From contig CAWBCR010000021.1 of the NCBI GenBank assembly GCA_963787375.1, positions 26,238 to 90,237 of the forward strand: a DNA stretch of 64,000 bases, given 5' to 3'. Shown here piece after piece: positions 35,877 to 43,982 of the stretch. The position numbers were made by a program, and so were the translations under genes. The notes beneath the pieces were generated by a model that worked only from the letters and a program-made list of their open reading frames with translations, ran no database searches and was not told the DNA's origin. This DNA is from CAWBCR01 sp963787375 (lineage in GTDB: Bacteria > Chloroflexota > Anaerolineae > Aggregatilineales > UBA3940). How positions within the stretch are numbered: the first letter of the stretch is position 1; every line of letters begins with the position of its first letter.

Positions 35877-36071
35877 TCAGGATGGTCCGCCGCTGTCGCC
35901 CGGAGCTGGGCCGGCCAGCGTGCTGTGCACCGGGTGAACGCCGGCGATAACTGCTACGACCGTGGCCAGGATTGACAGGCCGGTCATGACCAGCCCGAAG
36001 CGGCGCGGATCAGTGGTAAACCACATGCCGACGCCAAGTGCCTTGTTCTGTGCGCGATGCAGGATGTCCAT
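35877..36071 (-). CDS. Small single-TM protein, 64 residues
   Basis: The tiny protein has a basic N terminus (MDILHRAQNKALGVGMWFTTDPRRFG), one TM helix (LVMTGLSILATVVAVIAGV) and a short Pro/Gly-rich tail. The perfect AGGAGG eight bases before ATG argues that it is translated. It directly precedes the NHLP-like gene on the same strand (about 47-base gap), so the two are probably an operon. No family is recognised; a membrane micropeptide associated with the neighbouring signalling genes is possible. Confidence 0.5.
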   Translation of the reverse strand: MDILHRAQNKALGVGMWFTTDPRRFGLVMTGLSILATVVAVIAGVHPVHSTLAGPAPGDSGGPS

Positions 36072-36146
36072 CTCTCGAAGCCTCCTAAGTTGTGTGATGG
36101 TGCAAGAGTATCTGCCCCTGCTGAACGTACTGCTGACCAGAGCGAA

Positions 36147-36168
36147 AAACCGCCCGAAAGGGCGGTTT
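36147..36168 (-). terminator. Intrinsic terminator after the BTAD regulator
   Basis: AAACCGCCC (36147-36155) and GGGCGGTTT (36160-36168) form a perfect nine-base stem with a four-base loop. On the minus strand it is followed by a run of T, a typical Rho-independent terminator 24 bases beyond the regulator stop. Confidence 0.85.
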
Positions 36169-36191
36169 CGCGTCGCTGAAAACCGGGTGGC

Positions 36192-39100
36192 TCAGGGCCT
36201 GTCGAGGAGTTTCTGCGCGAGCGCCTGCGTTTCGGCTGCGGGGCTCACGCCGAGCTCGTCTTGCAGTAATCTCGACAACCGCTCGTAGTGAGTCAGCATG
36301 TGGGCTGGCTCGCCCATTTCCAGGTAACACTGCATGACTGCGCGATGCACCTCCTCTCGATATGGGTCGGCGTCAAGCGCGCGTCCGTACGCATCCAGCG
36401 CATCGGGATAATCCTGGCGGGCGCGCGCGGTGTCGCCCAGCCCGGCCAGCGCCTCGACGTGTAGCTCTTCGAGCGCGCGGCGGCGGGCAAACACCCAGTC
36501 GTATTTGTCTGACGTGGGCATGAACCGCCCCTGGTATAAGCCGACCGCCCGGTGCAGCAGGTCCTCGGCGCGCGGATCGTATGGGGCCAGCAGCCGCGCC
36601 TCGTGGACCATGTGCTCGAACTCAATCGCGTCGCACCACACGCTTAGATAGGGGTTGATCTGGTAGATGCCGCTCTCGCGGTCGTACTCGATGACCGTGT
36701 CGACCAGCGCCAGCCGGATGCGTCGCACCGTCGTGTGGAAGTTGTCGCGTACCTGCTGGTCGTCGCTCTCCGGCCAGAAGACCAGCCCCACGTCCGCCCG
36801 CGTCTGGGGGCCGCAGAACAGCAGGTAGAAGAACAACTCCTTGGCCCCGGCAGCGCGCCAGCTAGTGTCGGGCACAGGCTCGCCGTCGCAGGCGACACTT
36901 TCCCGGCCCAGCGCGCGCACCTGCAGTGCGAAGACCGGCTGCTCCAGCTTGTCCGCGGCAGACAGCGGCTGGCGCTGGGCGCCTCCACGGGCCGCATCCA
37001 GCCGCTCCAGGTCGTGACGCAGCCCGTTCTGGCCTCCCATGTCCTCCAGCAGCGACTCCAGCACGGCGGAGTGGGCCACCTCGACGGCCAGCGGCTGGGC
37101 GCTGCCGACGACCTTTGCGGTCGACACCGCTTCGCGCAGGAAGTCCGCGGCCTGCTGGCTGTCGCCGTGCTGGGCTGCCAGCCGCGCGCACGCTCCCAGC
37201 ACCCCCACCAGCTCGTAACGCGACTCCAGCTCGCGCAGCCGCTCCGCGACCTCTTGCAGCCCGTCGAGCGCCTCCACCGGATCGGCCAGATAGGCGCTGG
37301 CGATCCAGCGCGCTGCTTGCGCGTTGATCGCCTCGTGGGCGATGCCGTGAGCGTCGGCCAGGTCGCTGGCTTCCTCGGCCAGTGCCAGCGCTTCCTCCCA
37401 GCGACCCTGCCGGCTGCGCAGTGTGGAGAAACCGGTCAGGATGGCGCTGCGCAGCGCAGGCTGATCTTCGGCAGTGGCTAGCACCAGCGCCTGCTCATAA
37501 AGCTGTTGCGCTTCGAGGAACCGGCTCAGGTCCCGCTTCAGGTCGGCCAGGCTCCACAACAGGTACGCTTCTGTGCGCACGTTGCCCAGCCCGGCGATAA
37601 CCTTTAGCCCCTCTTCGAGCGTTTCGGAAGCGCGCGGATAGTCGCTGCACTGATAGTAGTAGTAGCCGAGGTTGTTGAGCGCCAGCGCCAGCCCGGCCCG
37701 GCCCTTCAACTTGCGGCGGATGGCGACCAGCTCGTGCAGGTGCGCGCTGGCCTGATCGAGCTTTCCGAGCCGGCTGTAGGCAAAATGGAGGTCTTGCAAC
37801 ACGTGCGACAGCGATGAGATGAGGCCGGCCTGGCGAAGACAGGTGGAAGCGGTTTCAAGCTGCTCCACGCCGACTGTGACTTCGCCATGGCGCACGTTGA
37901 CGAGCCCGGCGACGCGCAGGGCGCGCCCGCGCAGCTCAAGATCCTCGCTGGACAGCAGAGGCGTGACCAGCGCCAGCGCGTGCGGATAATCGTCGGTCTG
38001 GAGGTTGATCCGTGCCTGCTGTAATTGGACCCTGGCCAACGAATTTGCATCAGCCGAGGCGCGAAGAACCTTTTCAGCCTGGGCCAGGGCCGACTCTGCC
38101 TGGACATAGTCGCCCTGGTCGGAGAAGATCATGCCGCAGGTATAGGCCAGCAGCGGGGGCTCGACGCTGCTGGTTTCCAGCCTGTGCAGCCAGTCGATCA
38201 GCGTTTCGTGCTGGCCCTGCCCGTAGTAAATGGGTGCCATGCTGTCGGCCAGCGCGGCGGCCTCCTCCGGCAGGCTGGCCTGCATGTAATGGTCGAAGGC
38301 GGCTTCGGGAGCGTCGTGCGAGGCGAACCAGCGGGCCGCGAGGCCGTGCAGATCAAGGTAGCGCTGCGGCGAGTCGTCGCGCAGCGTGCGCTGCAGGAAG
38401 TCGCGGAACAGCGTGTGGTACACCAGCCCATCGGGCAGCCGGGTGAGGAATAGGTTGCGCGCCTCGATCTCGGCCAGCAGCGCCCGGCTGTCAGACAGGC
38501 CAAGCATCTCCTGGCACATCTGCGGCGTCAGGCGGGCCAGCGTCGAGGAGGCCAGCAGAAAGTCCCGCACGCGCGGCGGCTGGGCTGCCAGCATGTGATC
38601 GGCCAGCAGGACAAACAGCGACTCCGACGGCGGGACGGTGGTGTCCATCAGCTTGCTGTCGAGCGCCGGGAGGTTGGGCTGCAGCGCCAGCGCCACGCCT
38701 GCCGGCCAGCCTTCCAGCCGGACCAGCAGCCAGTCCATCTCCGCCTGCGACGGCGGGTGGCCGCGCAGCTTGATCGCAATCTCGGTGATTTCTTCTTCGG
38801 TCAGGCGTAGGTCGGTCTGCCGGAAGGGCAGCACGGCCTGGTAGCCGATCAACTCCAGCAGTGGGAGGTCAGGAAGCTGCCGGCTGGCGACGATCAGGTG
38901 CAGCCGCTGCGGCAGCGAATCGACAAAGGCACGCAGCCAGCGCCGCGCCAGCGAGGAGGTCGCCAGGTGATGCTCGTCATCGAGGATGTAGACTGCATCG
39001 TCGCGCAGCGCGCCTTCGAGGTAGCCGGTCGCCAGCGCTGCCAGCTCTTCGGGCGGTGCGTTCTCGGTGAGCGGCACCGCTTCGCTGATACCGGGGGCCA

Positions 39101-39368
39101 GCGTCTCCAGCACCGCCAGGCTGTGATTGTGCAGCGCCGCCAGGTTTCGCTCGCGCTCGCCAATCGCGTGCCACGCGACCGGCACCGTGGCGCGCTGCGC
39201 GTACTGCGCCGCCAGGATGGTCTTGCCAAAGCCCGGCGGTGCGCTGATCAGCGCCAGCTTGACCTGCACAACACCGTCAAGCCTGTCGACCAGCCGTGGG
39301 CGATCAATCGCGCGCGGAGTGACGGGCAGGGTGCTGTCGATCTCTGGATGAGACAAGATTCTGCTCAT
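36192..39368 (-). CDS. Large MalT-type ATPase / BTAD-domain transcriptional regulator
   Basis: The regulator has 1058 residues. After a short leader comes a STAND-type ATPase (LISAPPGFGKTILAAQYA Walker A and VYILDDEHHLA Walker B) and a winged-helix segment, resembling the N half of MalT/LuxR regulators. A long TPR array follows (e.g. ALALNNLGYYYYQCSDYPRASETLEEGL). Near residue 850 begins an OmpR-type DNA-binding fold (SWRAAGAKELFFYLLFCGPQTRADVG...FHTTVRRIRLALVD), joined to a bacterial transcriptional activation domain (BTAD) that ends the protein. This order, ATPase-TPR-wHTH-BTAD, is common in Chloroflexi. Such proteins activate genes in response to a ligand bound by the ATPase/TPR part. The ATG at 39368 is preferred. 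It is divergent from the sugar locus, whose promoter lies about 200 bases away, so it may control it. Confidence 0.85.
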   Translation of the reverse strand: MSRILSHPEIDSTLPVTPRAIDRPRLVDRLDGVVQVKLALISAPPGFGKTILAAQYAQRATVPVAWHAIGERERNLAALHNHSLAVLETLAPGISEAVPLTENAPPEELAALATGYLEGALRDDAVYILDDEHHLATSSLARRWLRAFVDSLPQRLHLIVASRQLPDLPLLELIGYQAVLPFRQTDLRLTEEEITEIAIKLRGHPPSQAEMDWLLVRLEGWPAGVALALQPNLPALDSKLMDTTVPPSESLFVLLADHMLAAQPPRVRDFLLASSTLARLTPQMCQEMLGLSDSRALLAEIEARNLFLTRLPDGLVYHTLFRDFLQRTLRDDSPQRYLDLHGLAARWFASHDAPEAAFDHYMQASLPEEAAALADSMAPIYYGQGQHETLIDWLHRLETSSVEPPLLAYTCGMIFSDQGDYVQAESALAQAEKVLRASADANSLARVQLQQARINLQTDDYPHALALVTPLLSSEDLELRGRALRVAGLVNVRHGEVTVGVEQLETASTCLRQAGLISSLSHVLQDLHFAYSRLGKLDQASAHLHELVAIRRKLKGRAGLALALNNLGYYYYQCSDYPRASETLEEGLKVIAGLGNVRTEAYLLWSLADLKRDLSRFLEAQQLYEQALVLATAEDQPALRSAILTGFSTLRSRQGRWEEALALAEEASDLADAHGIAHEAINAQAARWIASAYLADPVEALDGLQEVAERLRELESRYELVGVLGACARLAAQHGDSQQAADFLREAVSTAKVVGSAQPLAVEVAHSAVLESLLEDMGGQNGLRHDLERLDAARGGAQRQPLSAADKLEQPVFALQVRALGRESVACDGEPVPDTSWRAAGAKELFFYLLFCGPQTRADVGLVFWPESDDQQVRDNFHTTVRRIRLALVDTVIEYDRESGIYQINPYLSVWCDAIEFEHMVHEARLLAPYDPRAEDLLHRAVGLYQGRFMPTSDKYDWVFARRRALEELHVEALAGLGDTARARQDYPDALDAYGRALDADPYREEVHRAVMQCYLEMGEPAHMLTHYERLSRLLQDELGVSPAAETQALAQKLLDRP

Positions 39369-39473
39369 ACGCCAATTATCTGATCGAAAGACCGTTCGCT
39401 GCAACGCTCTGGACACGTGCCAGCAGGCCACGCCTGCCAGAGTTTGTGGCGTTCGCTGCGAACCTATCTTGCC

Positions 39474-39482
39474 ATTATACCA
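39474..39482 (-). promoter_or_regulatory. Extended -10 promoter for the BTAD regulator
   Basis: On the minus strand TGGTATAAT is a perfect extended -10 box with no good -35, about 105 bases ahead of the regulator start. Confidence 0.45.
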
Positions 39483-39559
39483 TTGTTAGCGATTACATTG
39501 TGCCTGTTTTCAGGATGTAATTGTTCACAGGTGTGCGCGGCGCAAACCCTGCCAACGTC

Positions 39560-39589
39560 TTGACTCGCCGCCGGTAATAGGTGTATGAT
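39560..39589 (+). promoter_or_regulatory. Sigma70 promoter of the sugar-utilisation locus
   Basis: TTGACT (39560-39565) and TATGAT (39584-39589) are 18 bases apart, each five of six to consensus. The predicted start near 39596 falls inside the first CelR-like operator. Confidence 0.7.
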
Positions 39590-39593
39590 AGTC

Positions 39594-39608
39594 GTGAGAG
39601 CGCTCCCA
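39594..39608 (+). promoter_or_regulatory. CelR/LacI-family operator, site 1
   Basis: GTGAGAGCGCTCCCA contains GGGAGCGCTCnC in reverse and matches the CelR consensus TGGGAGCGCTCCCA in all but two or so positions. It overlaps the predicted transcription start, the usual place for a repressor. Confidence 0.65.
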
Positions 39609-39645
39609 GGTGGTTGTTATGGGCGTTCATTTTTCTCCTTCGGAT

Positions 39646-39660
39646 TGGGAGCGCTCTCAC
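39646..39660 (+). promoter_or_regulatory. CelR/LacI-family operator, site 2
   Basis: TGGGAGCGCTCTCAC is the exact reverse complement of site 1. The AGCGCT centres are 51 bases apart, close to five helical turns, so two dimers or one tetramer could bind the same face. Confidence 0.65.
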
Positions 39661-39748
39661 GGGCCTGGCTGGCCGGACGAGACTGCCGTATGAGCCGCCG
39701 TCTCGCATTTGACGGCTGCGATGATTCTCCCTTCCCCTGAGGCGCTGC

Positions 39749-39966
39749 GTGATGAAGTTCGGCAGGCCTGTGCGCACGGTGATCCTGATTCGGCTGGCCC
39801 TGGCGGCCATCGTGATCGTCTGGCTGTTCGATCTGCTCATCTTCCCGACCGGCTTTTTCTGGCGCAGGTTTATACTGAAGGGCTGTTCGTCGGGCTGGCG
39901 GCTGTCGCACTGGCGCTGGTCGCCTGCCTGGCGACGCTGTTTACGTTTAATATGTGGGTTGCATAG
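39749..39966 (+). CDS. Small two-TM membrane protein (one frameshift in a T5 tract)
   Basis: From ATGATGAAG the frame encodes a first TM helix (VILIRLALAAIVIVWLFDLLIF). A T-run at 39854-39858 then shifts it. Adding one T continues into AQVYTEGLFVGLAAVALALVACLATLFTFNMWVA and a stop, a second TM helix. The joined product is about 73 residues. It is the first open frame after the CelR-like operators and 20 bases ahead of the GH1 gene, so it would be the leading cistron of the sugar locus. No family is recognised. Confidence 0.5.
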
Positions 39967-39986
39967 CTGAACCGGAGAGTTGATAT

Positions 39987-41330
39987 ATGACCAGGACCGA
40001 ATTCCCTGCCGATTTTGTGTGGGGCGTAGCGACCTCCTCTTACCAGATCGAGGGCGCATGGAATGAAGATGGCAAGGGCGAGTCGATCTGGGACCGCTTC
40101 GCGCATACGCCCGGCAAGATCGCCGACGGCACGACCGGCGATGTTGCCTGCGATCACTATCACCGGCTGGGCGAGGATATCGGGCTTCTGAAGTCGCTGG
40201 GCGTTGGTGCATACCGCTTTTCGGTGTCGTGGCCGCGTGTGCTGCCTGCCGGGCGCGGGCAGGTCAACCCCGCCGGGCTCGACTTCTACAGCCGGCTGGT
40301 CGACGGCCTGCTCGAAGCCGGGATCACACCCTACCTCACGCTGTATCACTGGGACCTGCCGCAGGCGCTGCAGGATGCGGGTGGCTGGCCGGCCCGCGCC
40401 ACCGCGGATACCTTCGCCGAGTACGCCGGCGTGATGGCCCGCGCGCTGGGCGACCGCGTCAAGCACTGGATGACGCTCAACGAGCCATTCGTCAGCGCCG
40501 AGGTCGGCTACCATGATGGCCGCCATGCGCCCGGCCACACCAGCCTCGACGAGATGCTGGCGGCTTCGCACCATCTGCTGCTGGCGCACGGGCTGGCGAT
40601 GCAGGCCATCCGCCGCGACGCGCCCGGCGCGCAGGTCGGTATCGTGCTCAACATGCACGGCCAGATGCCGGCCTCGCGCAGCCTGGCCGACCGCGCTGCC
40701 GCCTATCGCGGCGATGGGCTGCTCAACCGCTGGTACGCCGACCCGCTCACCGGGCGTGGCTACCCCGCCGACATTGTGGCCTATCATGGCCGCCCGATGA
40801 ACATGGTGCTGCCCGGCGACATGGAGAGCATCGCCGCACCGCTCGACTTCGTGGGCCTCAACTATTACGCGCGCGCGGTGGTGCGCAGCGCCGACATCCC
40901 CGAGGAGCAGAACGCCCCGCGTGAGGTGTTTCCCAATGCCGAGAATGTCACCACGATGGGCTGGGAGGTCTACCCCGAGGGGCTGTACGACCTGCTGCTG
41001 CGGCTGGCCTTCAACTACCGCTTCCCGGCGATCTTCGTCACCGAGAACGGGGCCGCCTACCCGGACCGCGTCGGGCCGGATGGCCGCGTTGACGACCCGC
41101 AGCGCATTGCCTATCTGCGGGCGCACCTCCAGCAGGCGGCGCGCGCCATCGCGGCTGGCGTTCCGCTGCGCGGCTATTTCGAGTGGTCGTTTCTGGACAA
41201 TTTCGAATGGGGGTATGGCTGCACCAAGCGTTTTGGGCTGGTGTACGTCGACTACGACACGCTGGCCCGCACGCCCAAGGCCAGCGCCGACTGGTATCGC
41301 CGGGTAATCGCGGCGAACGCGGTTGACTAG
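39987..41330 (+). CDS. GH1 beta-glucosidase
   Basis: The family 1 glycoside hydrolase has 447 residues, a (beta/alpha)8 retaining enzyme. The acid/base Glu is E166 in MTLNEPF and the nucleophile is E353 in VTENGA. Other hallmarks are the N-terminal signature FVWGVATSSYQIEGAWNEDGKG, the LYHWDLPQAL segment and the aglycone-side FEWSFLDNFEWGYG near the end. No signal peptide, so it hydrolyses cello-oligosaccharides or other beta-glucosides inside the cell. The residues of the glycone site match beta-glucosidases; I see no basic cluster typical of 6-phospho-beta-glucosidases. GGAGAG precedes the ATG. The frame is intact. It lies downstream of the CelR-like operators, consistent with induction by cellobiose. 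Confidence 0.92.
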   Translation: MTRTEFPADFVWGVATSSYQIEGAWNEDGKGESIWDRFAHTPGKIADGTTGDVACDHYHRLGEDIGLLKSLGVGAYRFSVSWPRVLPAGRGQVNPAGLDFYSRLVDGLLEAGITPYLTLYHWDLPQALQDAGGWPARATADTFAEYAGVMARALGDRVKHWMTLNEPFVSAEVGYHDGRHAPGHTSLDEMLAASHHLLLAHGLAMQAIRRDAPGAQVGIVLNMHGQMPASRSLADRAAAYRGDGLLNRWYADPLTGRGYPADIVAYHGRPMNMVLPGDMESIAAPLDFVGLNYYARAVVRSADIPEEQNAPREVFPNAENVTTMGWEVYPEGLYDLLLRLAFNYRFPAIFVTENGAAYPDRVGPDGRVDDPQRIAYLRAHLQQAARAIAAGVPLRGYFEWSFLDNFEWGYGCTKRFGLVYVDYDTLARTPKASADWYRRVIAANAVD

Positions 41331-41359
41331 GGTTTCATGTGCATTGCTTGAGGCCCACG

Positions 41360-41399
41360 GGGGCGCGCCGTGATGAAACGAGGCATTGACGCGCGCCCC
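41360..41399 (+). terminator. Intercistronic hairpin after GH1
   Basis: GGGGCGCGC (41360-41368) and GCGCGCCCC (41391-41399) are perfect complements around a 22-base loop. With no T-run it may be a transcript-stabilising or processing hairpin before the GH94 gene. Confidence 0.4.
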
Positions 41400-41419
41400 T
41401 GAGGCCGGCGGAGGCTTCT

Positions 41420-43866
41420 ATGCGTTATGGCACTTTCGACGACGCACACCGTGAGTACGTCATTACCCGCCCCGATACGCCGCTGCCGTGGATCAACTAC
41501 CTGGGCAGCGACGCATACTTCGGCATCATCTCCAACACGGCAGGTGGCTACTCCTTCTACCGCGACGCGCGTCTGCGCCGCCTGACCCGCTATCGCTACA
41601 ACAACGCCCCGCTTGACACCGGCGGGCGCTACGTCTACGTGCGCGACGACGCGCACCGGCCACTTCTGGTCGCCGTCGTGGCAGCCCACCCGCCACGTGG
41701 CCGAGGGCTACGAGTGCCGTCATGGGCTGGGTTACACCGTCATCCGCTCGGCCTCGCAGGGCATCGCGGCCAGCACGCGCTATTTCGTCCCGCTCGGCGA
41801 CAACGCTGGAGATCTGGCAGGTGACGCGTCACCAACAGCAGCGGGGCCGCGCCGAGCTGTCGCTGTTCTCGTCGGTCGAGTTCGCGCTGTGGGACGCCAG
41901 TCGACGATGCGACCAACTTCCAGCGCAACTTCAGCATCGGCGAGGTGGAAGTCGAGGACGGCGTGATCTACCACAAGACCGAGTACCGCGAGCGGCGCGA
42001 TCACTTCGCCTATCTTCGCCTGCTCGGAGCCGCTGGCCGGCTTCGATACCACGCGTGAGGCCTTTCTGGGCCCTTATCATGGCTGGGACAGCCCGCAGGT
42101 TGTCGGCGCGGCGAATCGGCCCAATTCGATGGCCCACGGCTGGGCCCCTATCGGCTCACACCACGTGCGCATGAACCTGGAGCCCGGCGAGACACGCCAG
42201 GTGGTCTTCATGCTGGGCTACCACGAGAACCCGCCCGACGCCAAGTTCGATCCGCCCGGCTCCAGACCATCGACAAGCGCGCCGTCAGGCCGATCATCGC
42301 CCGCTACCTCGCACCGTCTGCCGCCGATGACGCCTTCGACGCGCTGCACGCCACCTGGGACCGGCTGCTCGGCATCCTGCAGGTCGACACGCCTGACGCG
42401 CACACCGACCGCATGGTCAACATCTGGAACGCCTACCAGTGCATGGTGACCTTCAACCTGTCGCGCTCGGCCTCGATCTTCGAGACCGGGGTCGGGCGCG
42501 GCATGGGCTTCCGCGACTTCGAACCAGGACCTGCTGGGCTTCGTGCACATGATCCCGGAGCGCGCCCGCGAGCGCATCCTCGACCTCGCCGCGACGCAGC
42601 TTGAGGACGGCGGCGCCTATCACCAGTATCAGCCGCTCACCAAGCGCGGCAACAACGCCGTCGGCGGCGGCTTCAACGACGATCCGCTGTGGCTGGTGCT
42701 GGCCGTCGCCGCCTACCTGAAGGAGACCGGCGACTGGACGATCCTGGACGAGCCGGTCACCTTACGACAACCAGCCGGGCAGCGAAGCGCCCCTGTACGA
42801 GCACCTGCGGCGCAGCGTTCGCTACACCCTCGACCGGCTGGGGCCGCACGGCCTGCCGCTGATCGGCCGCGCCGACTGGAACGACTGCCTGAACCTGAAC
42901 AGCTTCTCCGAGCAGCCGGGCGAATCGTTCCAGACCACCACCAACCGCGACGGCAAGGTGGCCGAGTCGGTGTTCATCGCCGGGCTGTTCGTGCTGGCCG
43001 CGGAAGAGATGATCGCCATCGCGCGGCGCTGCAGCGCGGACGACGAAGCGTGGATCGTCCCGGCGGTCGAGCAGATGCGCGGCGGCGGTCGATTGCGCAC
43101 GGCTGGGACGGCGCGTGGTTCCTGCGCGCCTACGACGACTTTGGCGACCCGGTCGGTTCGCACAACTGCGACGAAGGTCAGATCTTCATCGAGCCGCAGG
43201 GCATGTGCGTCATGGCCGGGCTGGGCGCGGGCGATGGCCGGGCGCAGCAGGCGCTGGACTCGGTGGCGGAGCGGCTGGCGACGCCGCACGGCATCGTCCT
43301 CCAGCAGCCCGCCTATTCGCATTATTACCTCAACCTGGGCGAGATTCGTCCTACCCGCCGGGCTACAAGGAGAACGCCGGCGTCTTCTGCCACACCAACC
43401 CGTGGATCATGATCGCCGAGACGATGGTCGGGCGCGGCGACCGCGCCTTCGACTATCTACCTGCGCATCAACCCCTCCGCCCGCGAGGCCATCAGCGAAG
43501 TCCACCGCTGCGAGCCGTACGTCTACGCGCAGATGATCGCCGGGCAAGACGCCCCGACCCACGGCGAGGCCAAGAACTCGTGGCTGACGCGGCACCGCCG
43601 CCTGGAACTACGTCGCCATCACGCAGTGGATCCTGGGCATCCGCCCCGCCTACGACGGCCTGCAGATCGCGCCGGTGATCCCCGCCGGTTGGGACGGCTT
43701 CACCGCCACCCGCCACTTTCGCGGCGTGACGTATCAGATCGCCGTCCGCCGCGAAGGGCCCGGCAACGCCGTCGCGCTGACGGTCGACGGGCAGCCGGTG
43801 CCGGGCTGCGTGGTGCCGCTGGCCGACGGCCCCGGCCCGGTCGACGTGCAGGTGGTGTTGAGCTAG
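41420..43866 (+). pseudogene. GH94 disaccharide phosphorylase (cellobiose phosphorylase-like), about ten frameshifts
   Basis: A gene of ~815 codons in which the GH94 order is complete but spread over three frames. It starts MRYGTFDDAHREYVITRPDTPLPWINYLG and includes GHTAGGYSFY-type SNTAGGYSFYRDARLRRLTRYRYNN. The lectin-like N-terminal domain, FRD and SNQDLLGF, GGAYHQYQPLTKRGN, LPLIGRADWNDCLNL, and the C-terminal CHTNPWIMIAETMVGRGD all follow. Breaks are near 41650, 41815, 41900, 42020, 42265, 42520, 42765, 43090, 43350, 43455 and 43600. One of these (42520) splits the catalytic FRDSNQD motif. GH94 enzymes split cellobiose or related beta-disaccharides with phosphate to sugar 1-phosphate plus sugar, in the cytoplasm. 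The GGAGG before ATG is intact. The indel density suggests poor sequence, but decay of a duplicate cannot be excluded. Confidence 0.75.
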
Positions 43867-43932
43867 ACAGTTCTCGCGCCAGGTTGACACAGCGTTTGAC
43901 TGCGGGCGTCTCGATTAGACTTCGCCGCTGAA

Positions 43933-43971
43933 TGGCCGAGGAGCCGCGAAGTTCATTCGCGGATCGAGGCC
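43933..43971. repeat. 39-base dispersed palindromic repeat, copy 2
   Basis: This stretch is identical to 24027-24065, with the same CCGCGAA-GTTCA-TTCGCGG hairpin (43944-43962). It ends 12 bases before the start codon of the next GH94 gene and abuts its ribosome binding site. Confidence 0.85.
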
Positions 43972-43982
43972 AGAGGAGCCCC

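Noticed and set aside
35599..36071. A RiPP biosynthetic cluster around the NHLP-like gene
   Set aside because: No radical SAM, lanthipeptide synthetase, YcaO, or peptidase-containing transporter gene lies nearby.
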